Assembly (NCBI RefSeq): GCF_033807575.1
Contig: NC_084713.1
Span: 16,219,389-16,283,388, forward strand
Origin: Cydia pomonella
Lineage: Eukaryota > Arthropoda > Insecta > Lepidoptera > Tortricidae
Direction of reading: 5' to 3'
DNA length: 64,000 nucleotides
In this document: in pieces, positions 36,901 through 50,582 of the stretch
Layout: the number at the start of each line of letters is the position of its first letter
Numbering within the stretch: the stretch's first letter is position 1
The notes under the pieces: generated by a model
The model's input: only the letters and a program-made list of their open reading frames with translations
What the model was told of the DNA's origin: nothing
Databases searched by the model: none
Position numbers and translations under genes: made by a program

Positions 36901-39900
36901 TAGTTCGTAAGTTTTCTAACACAATATATTATTGTTAAAGAAATAAATAAATGTAATGAAATGAAAATATGCTCCTATTTATTGACGATTTATTTGAATT
37001 TTTAAGCCATAATTAAACGTAAACCATCTTAGAACAATCTTGAGAAGGAACTTTACTCGGGATCTCGGTCAATGTCCAGAGAGTAGAGACGCGTTGTATT
37101 TTGTTTTTATTGTAATTACCACCTTTCTTATAGACAATAAAGTGCTTAAATACATACACCGTACAAAACAGTATAAGTATTAAGTTAAGTAATTGATTTC
37201 AAGATTTAATTACAATTTGTTAATAGGCCAAGGATGACTCAGTTCACCAAAAATAAATACAATTAGGTTGCCAGTTCCGCATAAAGATAAATTACTTTAG
37301 TATATTGGGAGCAACAAACATATTCACGCTGAAAAATAAACTTAATTTAGGTGGAAAAATTAAAGAAATGTTCCTAAAATAATCAGGGCTTTTTTAAAAA
37401 TATCTCTCCTTAAACTAAAAGAACTTATTAATTAGGTACCTATTAAAAAACTTAAATTATTCTTGAATAGTATTGGGGGTCAACTTTACTGAGTACTATT
37501 TAGCGATTCAATTCTACGTTGCCCGCGTAGCCAACATGCAAATCGCTTACGCTCCGTAGCGAAACGCAACTGCCACAGTGTCACTGTCGCACTAGTATGG
37601 AATAGCGATAGAGAGAGACACAAAGCGTTTCACCTTCACCTTGTGCCACCTTGTTGGTTGTCACCTTGGCTAGGCCGGCAGGTAATAAGCTTGTCAAAAA
37701 AATTTTTGCACGTATCTGCTTGTACGATCTCCTGGAAATGTAAAATTCTTACTAATAAAGCTAAACCAAGGACGGCTACGACAGAATATGTAAAAAAATA
37801 TAAATTAAATACAATAGGCAGAATGATTTAAAAAAAAAACACAATTTTGTATACTTGTTATAACAGAAACACGCGACTCTCACCAGAATAACACAATTAT
37901 TTATAAAGAATTATTCAATGGAAATTAAGCCAAATTAATTAAAGTCCCCAAATCCCACTTACCAAGAATTAATTTCCTCCTAAAGCCCGCTTCATTGCAC
38001 CTGTCACTGCGCACAAATAAATTATTCAAACAAGTCTTGCAACTAGTTGTAAAACAGCGCAAGTCCCTGAAGTGTGAAGTGGCGTGTGTCGTTCTAGATT
38101 AATTCGCGTATTGTTTATCCCAAGTGCGCGTGCGACTGCCAATTGGCAGCGGGCTGGGTTCACTAGCCGTTGATTCATCGTTACGTAAATATAGTATTAA
38201 TATCTGCGACTAGGATTCCCTTACGTATGATGACTAATGTCGTACGTTCGGCCTCATTTTGAACACTTTACTTACTACATTTGTACGTAAATAAGTAATA
38301 AATTATATTTAACATGGCACAAATTGTGTAGATGACAGATTTAAAAGTCTTCTTAGTTGTTGGAAGTGAGATGTTGAAATTTCATTTTTATCTATTTATT
38401 TACTTGGCCAATATTGTTGCTTTAAGGTTAAGATAACATACAATTACCTTCGTTAAACTTTCATAATACAAAAATACTGATAAAACCAGAATTAAGGCCG
38501 TAATTAAAGCGTAACCGAGACAGAGCCCCTGATAATACAGCTAAGAGAGATTTTTATAGCGCTTGGAAAAATTTAATTAAACCTCGGAAAACTATAAAAA
38601 AACAAGCAAGCGGTAAGCCCAACGCAATTTAGCTTTAATTTTATATTCATACCTACGTGTATTTTGGCAAGTTAAGTTTTAATAAAGTTATACATAGCAT
38701 AAATACAGCTACTACAAACTTGGCAATGATATAAACCCTAGCGTGAATGTACCTTACTTTCTATGCATCTCGTTGGTACTCGCATATTAGTGCCAGCGAG
38801 ATGTATAGAAAATAAGTTTGTAGAACTTATTTTCTATACATCTCGCTCGGTAGCGAATATGTCAGTGTCAAACTGGTGGTAGCTGTACTGGACTGCTTAT
38901 TTGTTTAATGGCTGCTCTACACGACGACCCAGCGCTGGACCAGCGAGATGGCCATGCGATGATTATGGCTCCTACACGATGGCCCAGCGCTAGACGCAAT
39001 GGTTGAGAGCACGTACTATGGAATGGGCCACGTGTAGATGCGTAAGCACCATCGCTGGTCCACTACCTTTAATATGCGGAGGAACAACTCACAGCGTGGC
39101 CAATTGGCCATTCCATCGCCATTCCTCCGCGCCATAAGCCATTCGAGACTACTACCCTCTATACGCTGGCCCATCTTAATGGGCCAGTATGATGGAGCAT
39201 CGTGTAGAGGAGCCCTAATATAGGTCAAGAATTTCCGATCGGAATAATAACAATAATATTATACTTGCCGCAAAACTAACTAGCCACTGAGATCATAATG
39301 CTATCTCCTTTACCCTTGTTAAGACCAACCAAGAGTGAAAGAGATGGCATTATGACCTGACCGGCCAGATAGTTTTGCGGATAGTATAGTCTTATATTAG
39401 TCCAATATTGTATTAAAGTAAATACTGTTCAGCAGAAACCCTTACGATTGTCCAATTTGGGAACTAAAATTATCTAATACCATTCTAAAAATGGTCCCCT
39501 AGAGAATTGTAAGTTCAAAACGCAATTGTAATTAAAGTCATGCACTTAACAATATATCATTTATAGTCATTTATGATATATACGTAATCCTGCTGCCGGA
39601 ACAGGTTGGACGCTTTATGTGAACTTTAAATCTGGGTTCTTGAACTGAACCCTAAACCGGTTAGTACGTACTTACCCACAGCTCAGCGAATAGTCGTGGA
39701 CGAATTGCTGTCAGCGTAAAGTTTTTATTGCTTTTTCATTCCGTCTTTCTCAAAAGAGATCCAATAGGGAAAGTTCTTTTAGAAATCACATTTTGTTTAC
39801 TGTGCAGGGGTTGGTGATTTCTATTTACGTATTTGAGTGCATCCTTACTTTTAACTATGTATCCAAATATCCTTTGTCAATTTTGATTGGTTACAGTTAC

Positions 39901-42900
39901 CCGTAACTTTGGTGCTTATGTTAGAAGAAGATTGGACATAGCTAAATTAACAATCTTATTTTGTTTATTTTGTTCTATACCCGATGTATAGTTAGAGTAC
40001 ACTCGTTTCTAACGTATAAATGTAATATTTATATTTAATATCTCATTGAATATAGAGACCAGGGCCAGGGGGCGTCAATGATATAATCACGTGACTTTTC
40101 TTTCGTATCTGTTACCCCAACTCATTTTCAATTGTATTGTCCCTAACAACAACATGCTCCTAACAAGTTTAGCGGTGCAGTTAGGTAATCATAGGTTATA
40201 AATTCTTGATGAAAAAGTTCTGTACTGATTACTTCTTTGTATGAACTCACATAATTTTTGTCTTGTTCCAGGCGTTTCCCATGACCGCTCATACGTGTTG
40301 TTCCGTCTTGGCCGCCGGGTCTCGTCCCCAGTCCGTCAATTCGCGGAGTCCGGGCGCCCTGACGCGCTCGGTTCAGCACCGGGCACGATGGATGTGTTCG
40401 GCGCGCCCGCTGTCATGCAGGGCGCAGGCCGGACGGAGGCTGAATTCTTTGTTGATGGGAACCACTCAAGGGTAAGTGACGTCATTCAACCGAATACCTC
40501 CACTTAAGTGTAAACGTAGACCAGAGGTCAAGTCACGCGCGCAGATGCGCTTGGCTCGGCGCTTACCTATAGGTACTAAACTATTTTAGGTAATTTCTGA
40601 CATTATCAAACGCAAAGTTTATCAAAGGTTGGTAGTAGATATTGCCAATTTAGTTACAGTATTGTACCTAATATTTTTCGTTCTTCAAATATACCTAGAA
40701 CAATTGGGAATTTAGAATTTACTCAAATTCTCCTTGCTTGGTATTATAACATATAAATCTATGTAGCTTGGGTCGAGTTTCTCTACAAGTATATATACGC
40801 AATATCGTGTAAGAAACACGATCCATTTTGCCTCCTTTTACGGCGTCATTAAAAGTAGCTTATAAAATACAGACAGATAACAACTACATAAATTTCAAAG
40901 TAAAATCTGAATCCGTTAACAAAACATCCCCAAAATACAGAACAATAAAACGAAACTTTCGCACGCCAATAACTCCCCAATTTAACCAACGTTGGTACTT
41001 ACAACACAAAGCCTTCCACAATGCCTGGAAATATCGTATTTCGCCACTAATTAAAGCCCTCGGGAGCAAACAACAATTACGATACGTCAAACTGTTGTTG
41101 TCGAGTAAAAAAGTATCGATTCAAATTTGTAATAAAGAGGGAGGTTTTATTATAATCAATGTATTATCCGCAGTATTTTGACTTTAAACAAAGGGAATAC
41201 CCTGACTAATTGGGTGAGTGAAGAATAGTATTAAAGACTAACTGCAGTAGGTATTGTAATGCCTAAAAATACCGCTAAACGGGAGTTAATGAGTATTTTG
41301 CGGCCGTGATAAATGTAATGAACAATATCAAACAAATATGTTACAACTTTACGAACTGACACACTAGTCGCTGTTACAATTATGGTTGTCTTTTTTATTC
41401 AAAATTTCATCTTAGATGGTGTGGCAAGAGAAGAAATTGTATACAATTTCCAAGTTGTTTATCTTATGCCCCGCATATAGTACCTATATTTTTCTTACCT
41501 CACATAACCTGACACATTTTCCAGTGTCGTAACTGATTAAGCTAACGAAACAGCGCATAAATATAATGAACCTAAACGATAATCTACATAATCTACATTA
41601 AAAAGTGCTAAATAAACACAAGTGCTGCGATATACACGCATCAGCTCCAAGAGCTGCTAGTGTATCAAATAAAATAATAATAATAATAATAAATAAATAA
41701 ATACCTACTTATTGCGGAAAAGTAAACGTACTGTTTCTTAAATACTTGCGGTTTTATCGCGGTCTTTATCTGTCCAATTCGGTTCGTTGACAATTAACGA
41801 CAATAGCGATGGCGGCAAATGTCGTGTGTTTAAATTGAACGTTAGCAGTTTACTTATTACAAGAACGTTAATGGCATCGAGTTGTAAGACTGAATAATTG
41901 TATGATGTACAAGTATTTATTTTGAGTATTTATTTATTCTTAAATAATATTAAAAGCCGAACGCCACAAATTATGTCGGCCCTTCACACCTAGTACATTC
42001 TTTTTCCGCTCTCTAGGGTTTTCGAGTTTGCGCGTCATACGTGCCCATCTGCCCATCGATGCGTTCATTACCTTCATAAAATGAAATAGGTATTCATATT
42101 GAATGATAAACAAAATAATAATATGTATCAATATTTATATAGGTATCTTGTTCTCGGATCTACGAAGTACTATCTCTGGATAGGCTTGCGTATTTGCCGC
42201 TTCACCGTACATATCAGATCTATCTTCCACAGCGAAACCACATCTGATGTGATTACCAATAACTATCGGTAACTACAGACTACTGAGATTGATTTATCCG
42301 TATCAGAAAATACATTTATGTATCTGAGACGTATTGATATTGTTTATTATGGAGCAAACTCAATAACCCTCACATAATTAAGCGCTCTCAGGCATCTAAA
42401 CACTTGTTTAGTACTACGCCACCAGCTGTAGTTCTCAGCAGATTTCATAAAATTATAATAGAGTGCAGCTTTTTTTTTTAAATGTTTTTTTTTTTTAAGT
42501 TAGGCAAGCAACGTTGATGTACGGGGCCCAAGCTTGGTCACTCACAGAGATTCAGAAGTCCAAACTGGAGGTTTGCCAACGCGCTATGGAGCGTAGCATT
42601 CTAGGTGTTAAACTAACGGATCGGATAATAAACACCACGCTGCGTTCAAAAACCCGCATTGCTGACGTAGGCGAGAAAACCGCTAGGCTAAAATGGGACT
42701 GGGCCGGTCACGTCTAACGCGTGCACCCAGAGAGGTGAGCTAGCATAGCCACCAAGTGGATGCCGGTGGAGGGACGTGGACGGGGCAGGCCCAGGCGGAG
42801 ATGGCGGGATGACCTGGACAGCTTCCTGAACAACTGGCCAAAGGAAACACCAAATCGGGAATCGTGGAAATCAAGAGGAGAGGCCTTTGCCCACTCCGGA

Positions 42901-45900
42901 CACTCAAACAGGCTTAAAAAAAAAAGCAACGTTGATGTACTTGAATCCAGCGATCGCAAACTCATAACGAGTTGTAGTGGTGTTAAACACCATTTAAACT
43001 GTTCAAGAACTTACATGAAATATTCAGTACATTGCTAAATACAGAGTAGTGAATTCACTCAATTGACCAAACACCGCAATGTAACGAAAAGAGTATGCAA
43101 GTTCTTGATTCGTCTAAAATAGCAATATACATAATTGATATATACAGAGCATTACTATAACTAGCTTAAATCTAAAATAGGCCCTTGAGACACTAGTTGT
43201 ACCAAGGAGACTGGCGGCATTTCCTCGTTGTATCGCAAAACTGATACGTTGTGCGAGGAAGCCGCCACCAAGCGCTGTCGGTTACCAGTTACTTCAACCA
43301 GACGATTCGCGATTTTTGCAAAACTTGTACGCGCTGGCACCCCGTGGACCTTCAACGCCAAATGGTTCAAAATGGTACTCTTTATCGAGACAATATATTT
43401 ATTACGTTTCAATATTTTTTTACTGATGTTGTATTTAAACGTAAGTCATTTTATATCCAACTAGTAAGCAAAATGATCACTGGCCTTCGGACCGAGTTTG
43501 ACGGACATATTCTGTCCGTGAGTAGGGCCGATCTAAATGGATTTTGGGCTTTCGGGTAAACATAATGCTTCGCTTAGCTTCAAACCGGGAATGATCATTA
43601 GGCTAACTAAAAGGACTGACTGCGAACTGGAATATTTTGATGTAGGTATATTTGCAGCAAGGAAAAAAACGAAAGAACTCTATATTCTATATCTCACTCG
43701 TTCTTAATATCTCATTAAGTTATTACTGGGGTATATTGAATTATAGGTATTAACTGCTCTTTTATTATGTCCATCTACAAACAAAGTTAACTCGTTGAAG
43801 GATAGGTTCAATCCAGATTATAAAATTGTGTCCTCGATCTTACCCTATTTTTGATTAAGGTGGAGTAGGTCACTATCTTAGGAAGTTATTTTCGAGATAA
43901 TGACAAACTCAGAATGTGACGTCCTCTAAAAATGACATTCTCGGAACGTGATCTGATTCGAAAGTGACCTCTCAGAAAGTGACCTACTCCGCCTAAGTAG
44001 TATTTTGGACCATTTTTCTGTGCCTTACTAGACACAAGTCTAACGAAATTTAATTTGGCTTGTTTAAAGATGTATACTTTTAAAACTGTCCAAGTTGTGG
44101 AATAATAAAGACCAAATAATAAGGATCAGAGCTAGAACTCGTATACAGAATACAGCCCAAGATTATATTTAAACCTAGTTAAGACGCTAGACTAATTAAA
44201 ACTTTCCCAAATAACACATAATAATCTGGGAGTTCACACTTACCACTTAACCTATACGGGCACACCTCGGTGTTAGAGACAACGACTTGGTAAACAAGAA
44301 CTCGAATAATTCCGCAAACTTCCATAATACGCAAACAACAGTATCGGAAGTTGGGGCGACAGTTGGAACCTACTTATACTAAAGTCTGGACAGTGTTCAC
44401 TAAGCTCAATCAGCACGCTAACTTAATTAAACCAGTGTAAGTGTTATTGTGTAGTTTTTTTTTAGCGAGAAGACCACCGATTGTGTATATAAGTAGCGTC
44501 CAGGTAGCACTAACGTGTTTAATATTGAGGTCTGCAATAACGAGTGCAATACCACGAAACCCGAAAATTGAAAGTTACGTTATCTGCCTCTTTATCACAC
44601 GAATATGCAAAAGTGCCTATTAAGCCTAGCTATGTACTAGGTATGTTAGCGGGGGCCTAACTACTAAGATGGGGTGTGTGTCAGGGGATACCATATCCCC
44701 CAAATTGTTCATTGTCACTTTGAAAGACATAAACAGTGAGTACATTAGCTACCTCTAATTTGTCTCTCTCCAATCGTAGTCATGGCTGAGACTTTGGAAG
44801 ACCTTAGCAAAGTGCTCAGTGACCTCAGTAGAATCTCACAACAACTATAATTGCATATACCTTTGCGACAAGTTGTCCAGCTAGTAACTCCAACTTTCAG
44901 GAAAAGTCGCTCATCGAATCAAAAGCGGATGGACAGCGCTCGGGAAGCTATAACGTTTTTTGTCTAAAATACTGCAGTCTCTTAAGACGAAGGGTTTCAA
45001 CTAGTGTGTGTCTCTATGAGTCTCATAAAAAAGCTGCATAATCATTCAAGGGGCAATAGAGTGAGCTATGTTCGGGGTTTCTCTGTAAGATCGAATGAGA
45101 AATGAGGAGATCCGTATGAGAACCAAGGTTGTTGACATAGTAGACAAGGTTGTAGAGAATTGCCAGACTTAAGTGGTGGGACTCATTGTTGGTAGGAGCA
45201 ATGGCCAATAGAGCAGAAAGGCTCTTGAGTGGCGACCGCGAACCGAAAAACACAGCTGGAAAAGACACGTAACAAGATAGTCCGACGATGTGGCTAAGAT
45301 CACAAAAAGTCGAGGATTTGGGCAGCGCACGACCAGGCGTTGTGGAGATCCCCACGAGAGGCCTATGTGCAGCAGTGAGTATCTTATGGCTGATAGAATG
45401 ATGATTATGATGAAAGAGAGGCCGTCGATTTAACCTAGAAGTATTAACTGTATAAACCGAAGAGGACATTTACGAGTATACAGGTTCTCCTGAGCCCCTT
45501 TAGGTCGCTTATGATTGGTAGGCGATCGGAATAACTCCCTGGTTAGGATTGTGGGAGGTGACGGATGTCCGGCGGGACCGCGATTTGTTTTTATCTTCAA
45601 GTAGGACAAAGTTCTCGACGAAGAATAAAGGATTTAATCCGAGTAATTGTTTTTCAAGAAATGACACAAACTGCTGAATTAATTTTGTATTATAATGAAA
45701 TTAGTTTTATGTCGTTGGAAATATTAAAATGTAATTTAGAAGAAGGAATATTAAAATATCTCCAATAATTAATCCAACAGGAATAAGTTTTTGGCAAAAA
45801 AATCATTTTTGGTACAAGCTTTTATCGCAGGCGGAACTTTTCTTATCACAGGCAACTAATTAGCGTTGTTTTATCACGGAGTTCCCATGGCCAGCTTCTG

Positions 45901-48900
45901 TCTCCATCCTTAGATCAGCTTTATGTCATCATAATATTGCATTGTCGTCCGATTTACGTATGTGTACAAAATTTCAACTGAATCAGAAATCGGGCAGCAG
46001 TTCAAATTTAGCTTCCAAAATTTTACCAACACTAATAACATACATACAAACATATATCTAACAGGGTAAGTTAAACAACAGCTTGTAACAATAACGAGTG
46101 AGCAGTTGTTTTATACCACAATGTTTAATCTATAGTTTTCCGGAAGCCGAATCTTTTACTGAGGTGAGCAATAAATAGGTCAATCGAACGCACACTGACA
46201 TCAGAATGATATTTGAATCTTGTTACTTAGTTATCGTTTATCTCGCCCGCGCCGATACATGTATGGACAAGTACGAGCGAGATGCACGATAACTTAAGTG
46301 TGCACTCAAGTGTATAGTCAAGTGTAAAATTATGGGTCCACGCAACTTAATTAAAAATTATGTTCCATAGCTTTTAATTGGCCGACATAAGAGCTATATT
46401 TTTACACTTGACTGTACGTTCAAGCTGGCCTAAAAGAGTATCCTATCTGTCGTGTTTAAGACTTTCAGGAGAAAATGAAAGTATAATGAAAAAAAAAACT
46501 TAATATTATTCTTACTTTACATATTACACAAATAACTTATACACCTAGACCTTTCTCTAGAATCACTCTATTGATTGGTGAAAACCACATGAAAATCCGT
46601 TTAGTAGTTTTTGAGTTTATCCCTAACATACGTTTACACGGACAGACGCGGCGGCGATTTAGTTTTATAAGGTGTAGTACACGTAAAATCTTAATTTTTT
46701 TTTTAAATGTTGTTTTAAAATTTGTGAAAGGAATTATAAGAAATAGGTCCCTGCGGAAATTTGTCAATTCTATTTTAATTATGCGAAATGAATGTAATGT
46801 GAGGGGTAATTTGACGAAGGCACCGTAAGGAGCATCCTCAGGGGAGGACTGATTAGGCGCGTGTGCCGGAACGGGAAGTGGATTAGAAAAGGAGATTTAA
46901 AATGAAATGTGAAAAGAATTTAATGAATTTTCATTTCCTTTGAAGAATTTATGTACAACATACTTAGCTTTCAAATTGTAAAAGTAATAAAAATTTATTT
47001 TAGTAATCTCTTGAATAAGTTATAAATAAAAACCTATATTAACTTGGCCTACCTAAAGTTAAATATAAGTAGGTTTTGCAGTTATTTATCAACCATCGAA
47101 TATATTTGTTTTCCTCGAAAATATTTTATTATTGCAAATACGTATCAAAACTAGTAAAAACACTGCTTTTATTTCATTTTTACTCTCTACATAAATTAAA
47201 AAATATTTCATCATTTCAATTCCTGAATTTCGAGTAAAATACGTGTGCTTTTAACGCGCACATAAAATCTGATCAGTAGGTATCGTGAATTTTTGTGATA
47301 TAAAAATAAATCATGTTCAGGAAAATACATATGTATATACTTATAGCATTACATATCAAAGGCAGACATATTTACCAACACATATATTTCGAAATGAGTA
47401 TAATAGCATGTGAGCGAATTAATTATGCCAATGCTTTTACGAATACTATTGTATCTAGCCATAGAGAAATAAGTAAGTACAGAGTGCTCACTCCATACAT
47501 CAAATTTCTTACCGAATCGCTTATTATTTTCGTAGTTGACATCAAGCGTCAAGTAGCGGAATTGTCACTAGATATCACGAGTGTCACTACTGACTACAAG
47601 TGTATTGCTAAACAATTTAAAACTAATATTACAAGTAAAATATTCGTTGAAAATTGTTCAGCGTTAGACTTTTCGTTCGATCTATTGTCAAATAACAATA
47701 CTGATAAATCCGTTACTTAACGATAGATGTTGACTACTTACGCAAATAATAAGCATTTTGGTAAAAAAACTGATGTATGGTGTGAGCACTCTATGCTTAC
47801 TTATTACTCTATGATATTTATAGGTAATTTCCGAGGGCTGAAGTTTATTTTATTTTATTTTGTTAAATATATTCGCTTTTATTATATCCGTATGATTTGA
47901 TCATTTTAAATTTAAATTTATAAAAATATTCCAAGTAATAAAAATGCCATTTAAATGCCCATTGATTTAATTAAATACATAAAACATACATACGCCCTGT
48001 ATTTGGTTTACTTTGACATAACAAGATACGCACTGTATTTGGTTTACTTTGTATAGGTTATTCCTTTTTTTCTGTGTTAACACTTGTGTGTACTTAAGTA
48101 CAGAATTAAGTAGGTAAGTAGACATCTACGAGTATCTTTATTTTGTTACGCCCTAGAAAGATCCATGATTGTACTTACTTAATTTTAAGAACATCATCTG
48201 TTCAACGAATAAACAATAATGTTTCTGATAGATGGAATTAATACTGTGCTGAAGGGAACAGAATGATCGGAGTTTAGCGCTCATCATTGGTTTCCTAGAT
48301 ATAATTAATTGTTATACTCAAACCCCAATGTTGCCGTTAATTGAAAATAAGTGATAGCAAAAATACATACCCTTAATTCGTATTGAATCATAATTTCACT
48401 GTAGATCGTATCATACGATTCATGAGTGCATTCAACATTTATTATTTATCATATTATGAGAAGTTAGGAACGGATGGCAAAGATCGTAACCAACATTATT
48501 ATTTCTATAACGTAGCTCTATTTATTGTGAATTGAATGGATAAATATTTCTTGTTAAAATTATTATTTTACTTGGACAAAATTGGGCACCAACGATAAAG
48601 ATAGGGTTCCCTATGGTATATAATTTTGCCAACCCTGGTTGGTTATATTACAATCGTGAGTTCCAAAGGTTCAGAGGCTCGGGTAGGACGAGCCTGCCTC
48701 GGACATATTAATTACCGACTGTCTAAACCACGGCTCACCTGCGCGCTTGATGTGTGATGCGATTTGTTTCAATTGTACTAGCAAAACCGGGTGAACATAA
48801 TTACGTCTGACATTTTTTTATTTAATTGGAAAGAGATTACGCTTTGCTGCGGAATAAAAACATGTAGAATTTTAGGTTGGTTCAAAAATTCGATGACAAT

Positions 48901-50550
48901 TTTTTACGATCATTTTTGTTACTTATACGTCTTTTAACAAAACGTATTATCTTAAAAATATTCTCATTTAGCTTTGATACACAAACGCAAACGTTCAAAT
49001 GATTAAGAATATGCCGCAGTAAAAAAAGTTGACGTATTTTTGGGCTACTCTGTAAATCAATCTGAAAACAAACGCCCACGCATAATATCGAGTTATTGTG
49101 TTGTGAACAATTAACATATTGGCTTCACTTTTATTGTGTGGCTATATCTACTTTCAATACCAATACTGTCGGCCCGATTCGAAGAATGAGATACGATAAC
49201 GATAAGTTCTGGTTTAGATAAGTTTTCATTTAGATATCGTTTCTATGTCGAATAATTGACAGCAGGAGCTCGATTCGGGCAACCAATGTCACTTTGACGT
49301 TAGAAATATCGTAGATCGATCTTATTAGGATTTTATAATGATAGGCAGGCGTTTGACCACGATCTCACCTGATGGTAAGTGATGATGCGGTTTACGGTAG
49401 AGCACGCTTACCTATGAGATACCTATTTACCCTAGCCTTGAAGAGACCCAGATTGTACTCATGCGGAAACACACATCACAGCGGAATCGAAATAAACGTC
49501 AATTTTGATATGTCGATCTTTTAAAGATCATTTCAAGATCTTAAACGTGTCTGTATCATTCTTCGAATTGGGCCGTGTATACTTCTTTAACATTGTACTA
49601 TTCATTTTCAAACTGCTGTCTATTTCAAATTTATAATAACGGAAGACGGGCGGACATTATAGGAGAAAGCTGTTTATTATATCTTATATCTAATTATTCA
49701 TGATCTTTTTTTGATACTTTTTTTCACACATAATGTGAAGAAAAAAAAATAGTTCCTATGAAAGCGGCTGCCAATGAATTTTCCAACATACCAAGGACCT
49801 TAGCTAGCACATAATAACATCAAACTTGTTTCAGGTATCCGTAATGGCTAGGATGATCCCCTCCCCCGACTGGTTCGTGGGGGTGGACAGCTTCGACCTC
49901 TGTGTGGACGGCAACTGGCTGGACAGTATTACGATAGAGGTATTATAATTCTCTAGTTACGTAAAAGTTTGTCAACAAAAGACGTCTACTGATGGACTGC
50001 CTCCTATCGCCTATATGAAATCGCGATCAAATTGAGAGATTCTAAGGAAAACCTCATATTAGATACCATAAATGGAACCGGATGGTTTCTAAATATTATT
50101 TTGCAACATTTATAGTGAAGCTTATTCTACTAGTACTAGACTTACTATGATTTCGGGTCAGTGTGTGTAACATTATATATTTGTAAATGTTTAAGTACAA
50201 AGAAAACTTCCACAACTCAGTAACAAATATTTGAAATTTGAACCTGGGATTTCCAGCTGCATAGGCAGAACTAGTACCGACTAGGACTAGGCTAATAAGA
50301 AGGCCGTTGAAAGGACACCTAAATACGTTAAGCGTTAGGTAAAGTATGTTTTGTGGCGCGCCCTGGAAGCGGTCTATGTCCAGCAGTAGGCAATCGTGAT
50401 GATAATATACTATTTATGTACTGGTGTCCTCTCGTGCCCGTTGTGCGCACGGGTCTTTGCCAACAAGATCGGCTACGTCAGCCACACGAGAGCACATGAA
50501 CGCCAAAAAAGGAGTTGAAGCAGTCGCCGTGGCCGAAAACGGTCAGGAGC

Positions 50551-50582
<32 letters not shown>

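Noticed and set aside
40828..41181. 117-codon open stretch in intron 2
   Set aside because: It has no ATG, lysine- and asparagine-rich composition expected of AT-rich DNA, and no similarity I recognise.
45023..45469. 148-codon minus-strand open frame
   Set aside because: It lies opposite a decayed RTE-type LINE whose motifs are readable on the plus strand, so it is a shadow.
47313..47720. 135-codon open frame
   Set aside because: It runs across the left arm of an inverted-repeat element and has no recognisable domain or splice context.
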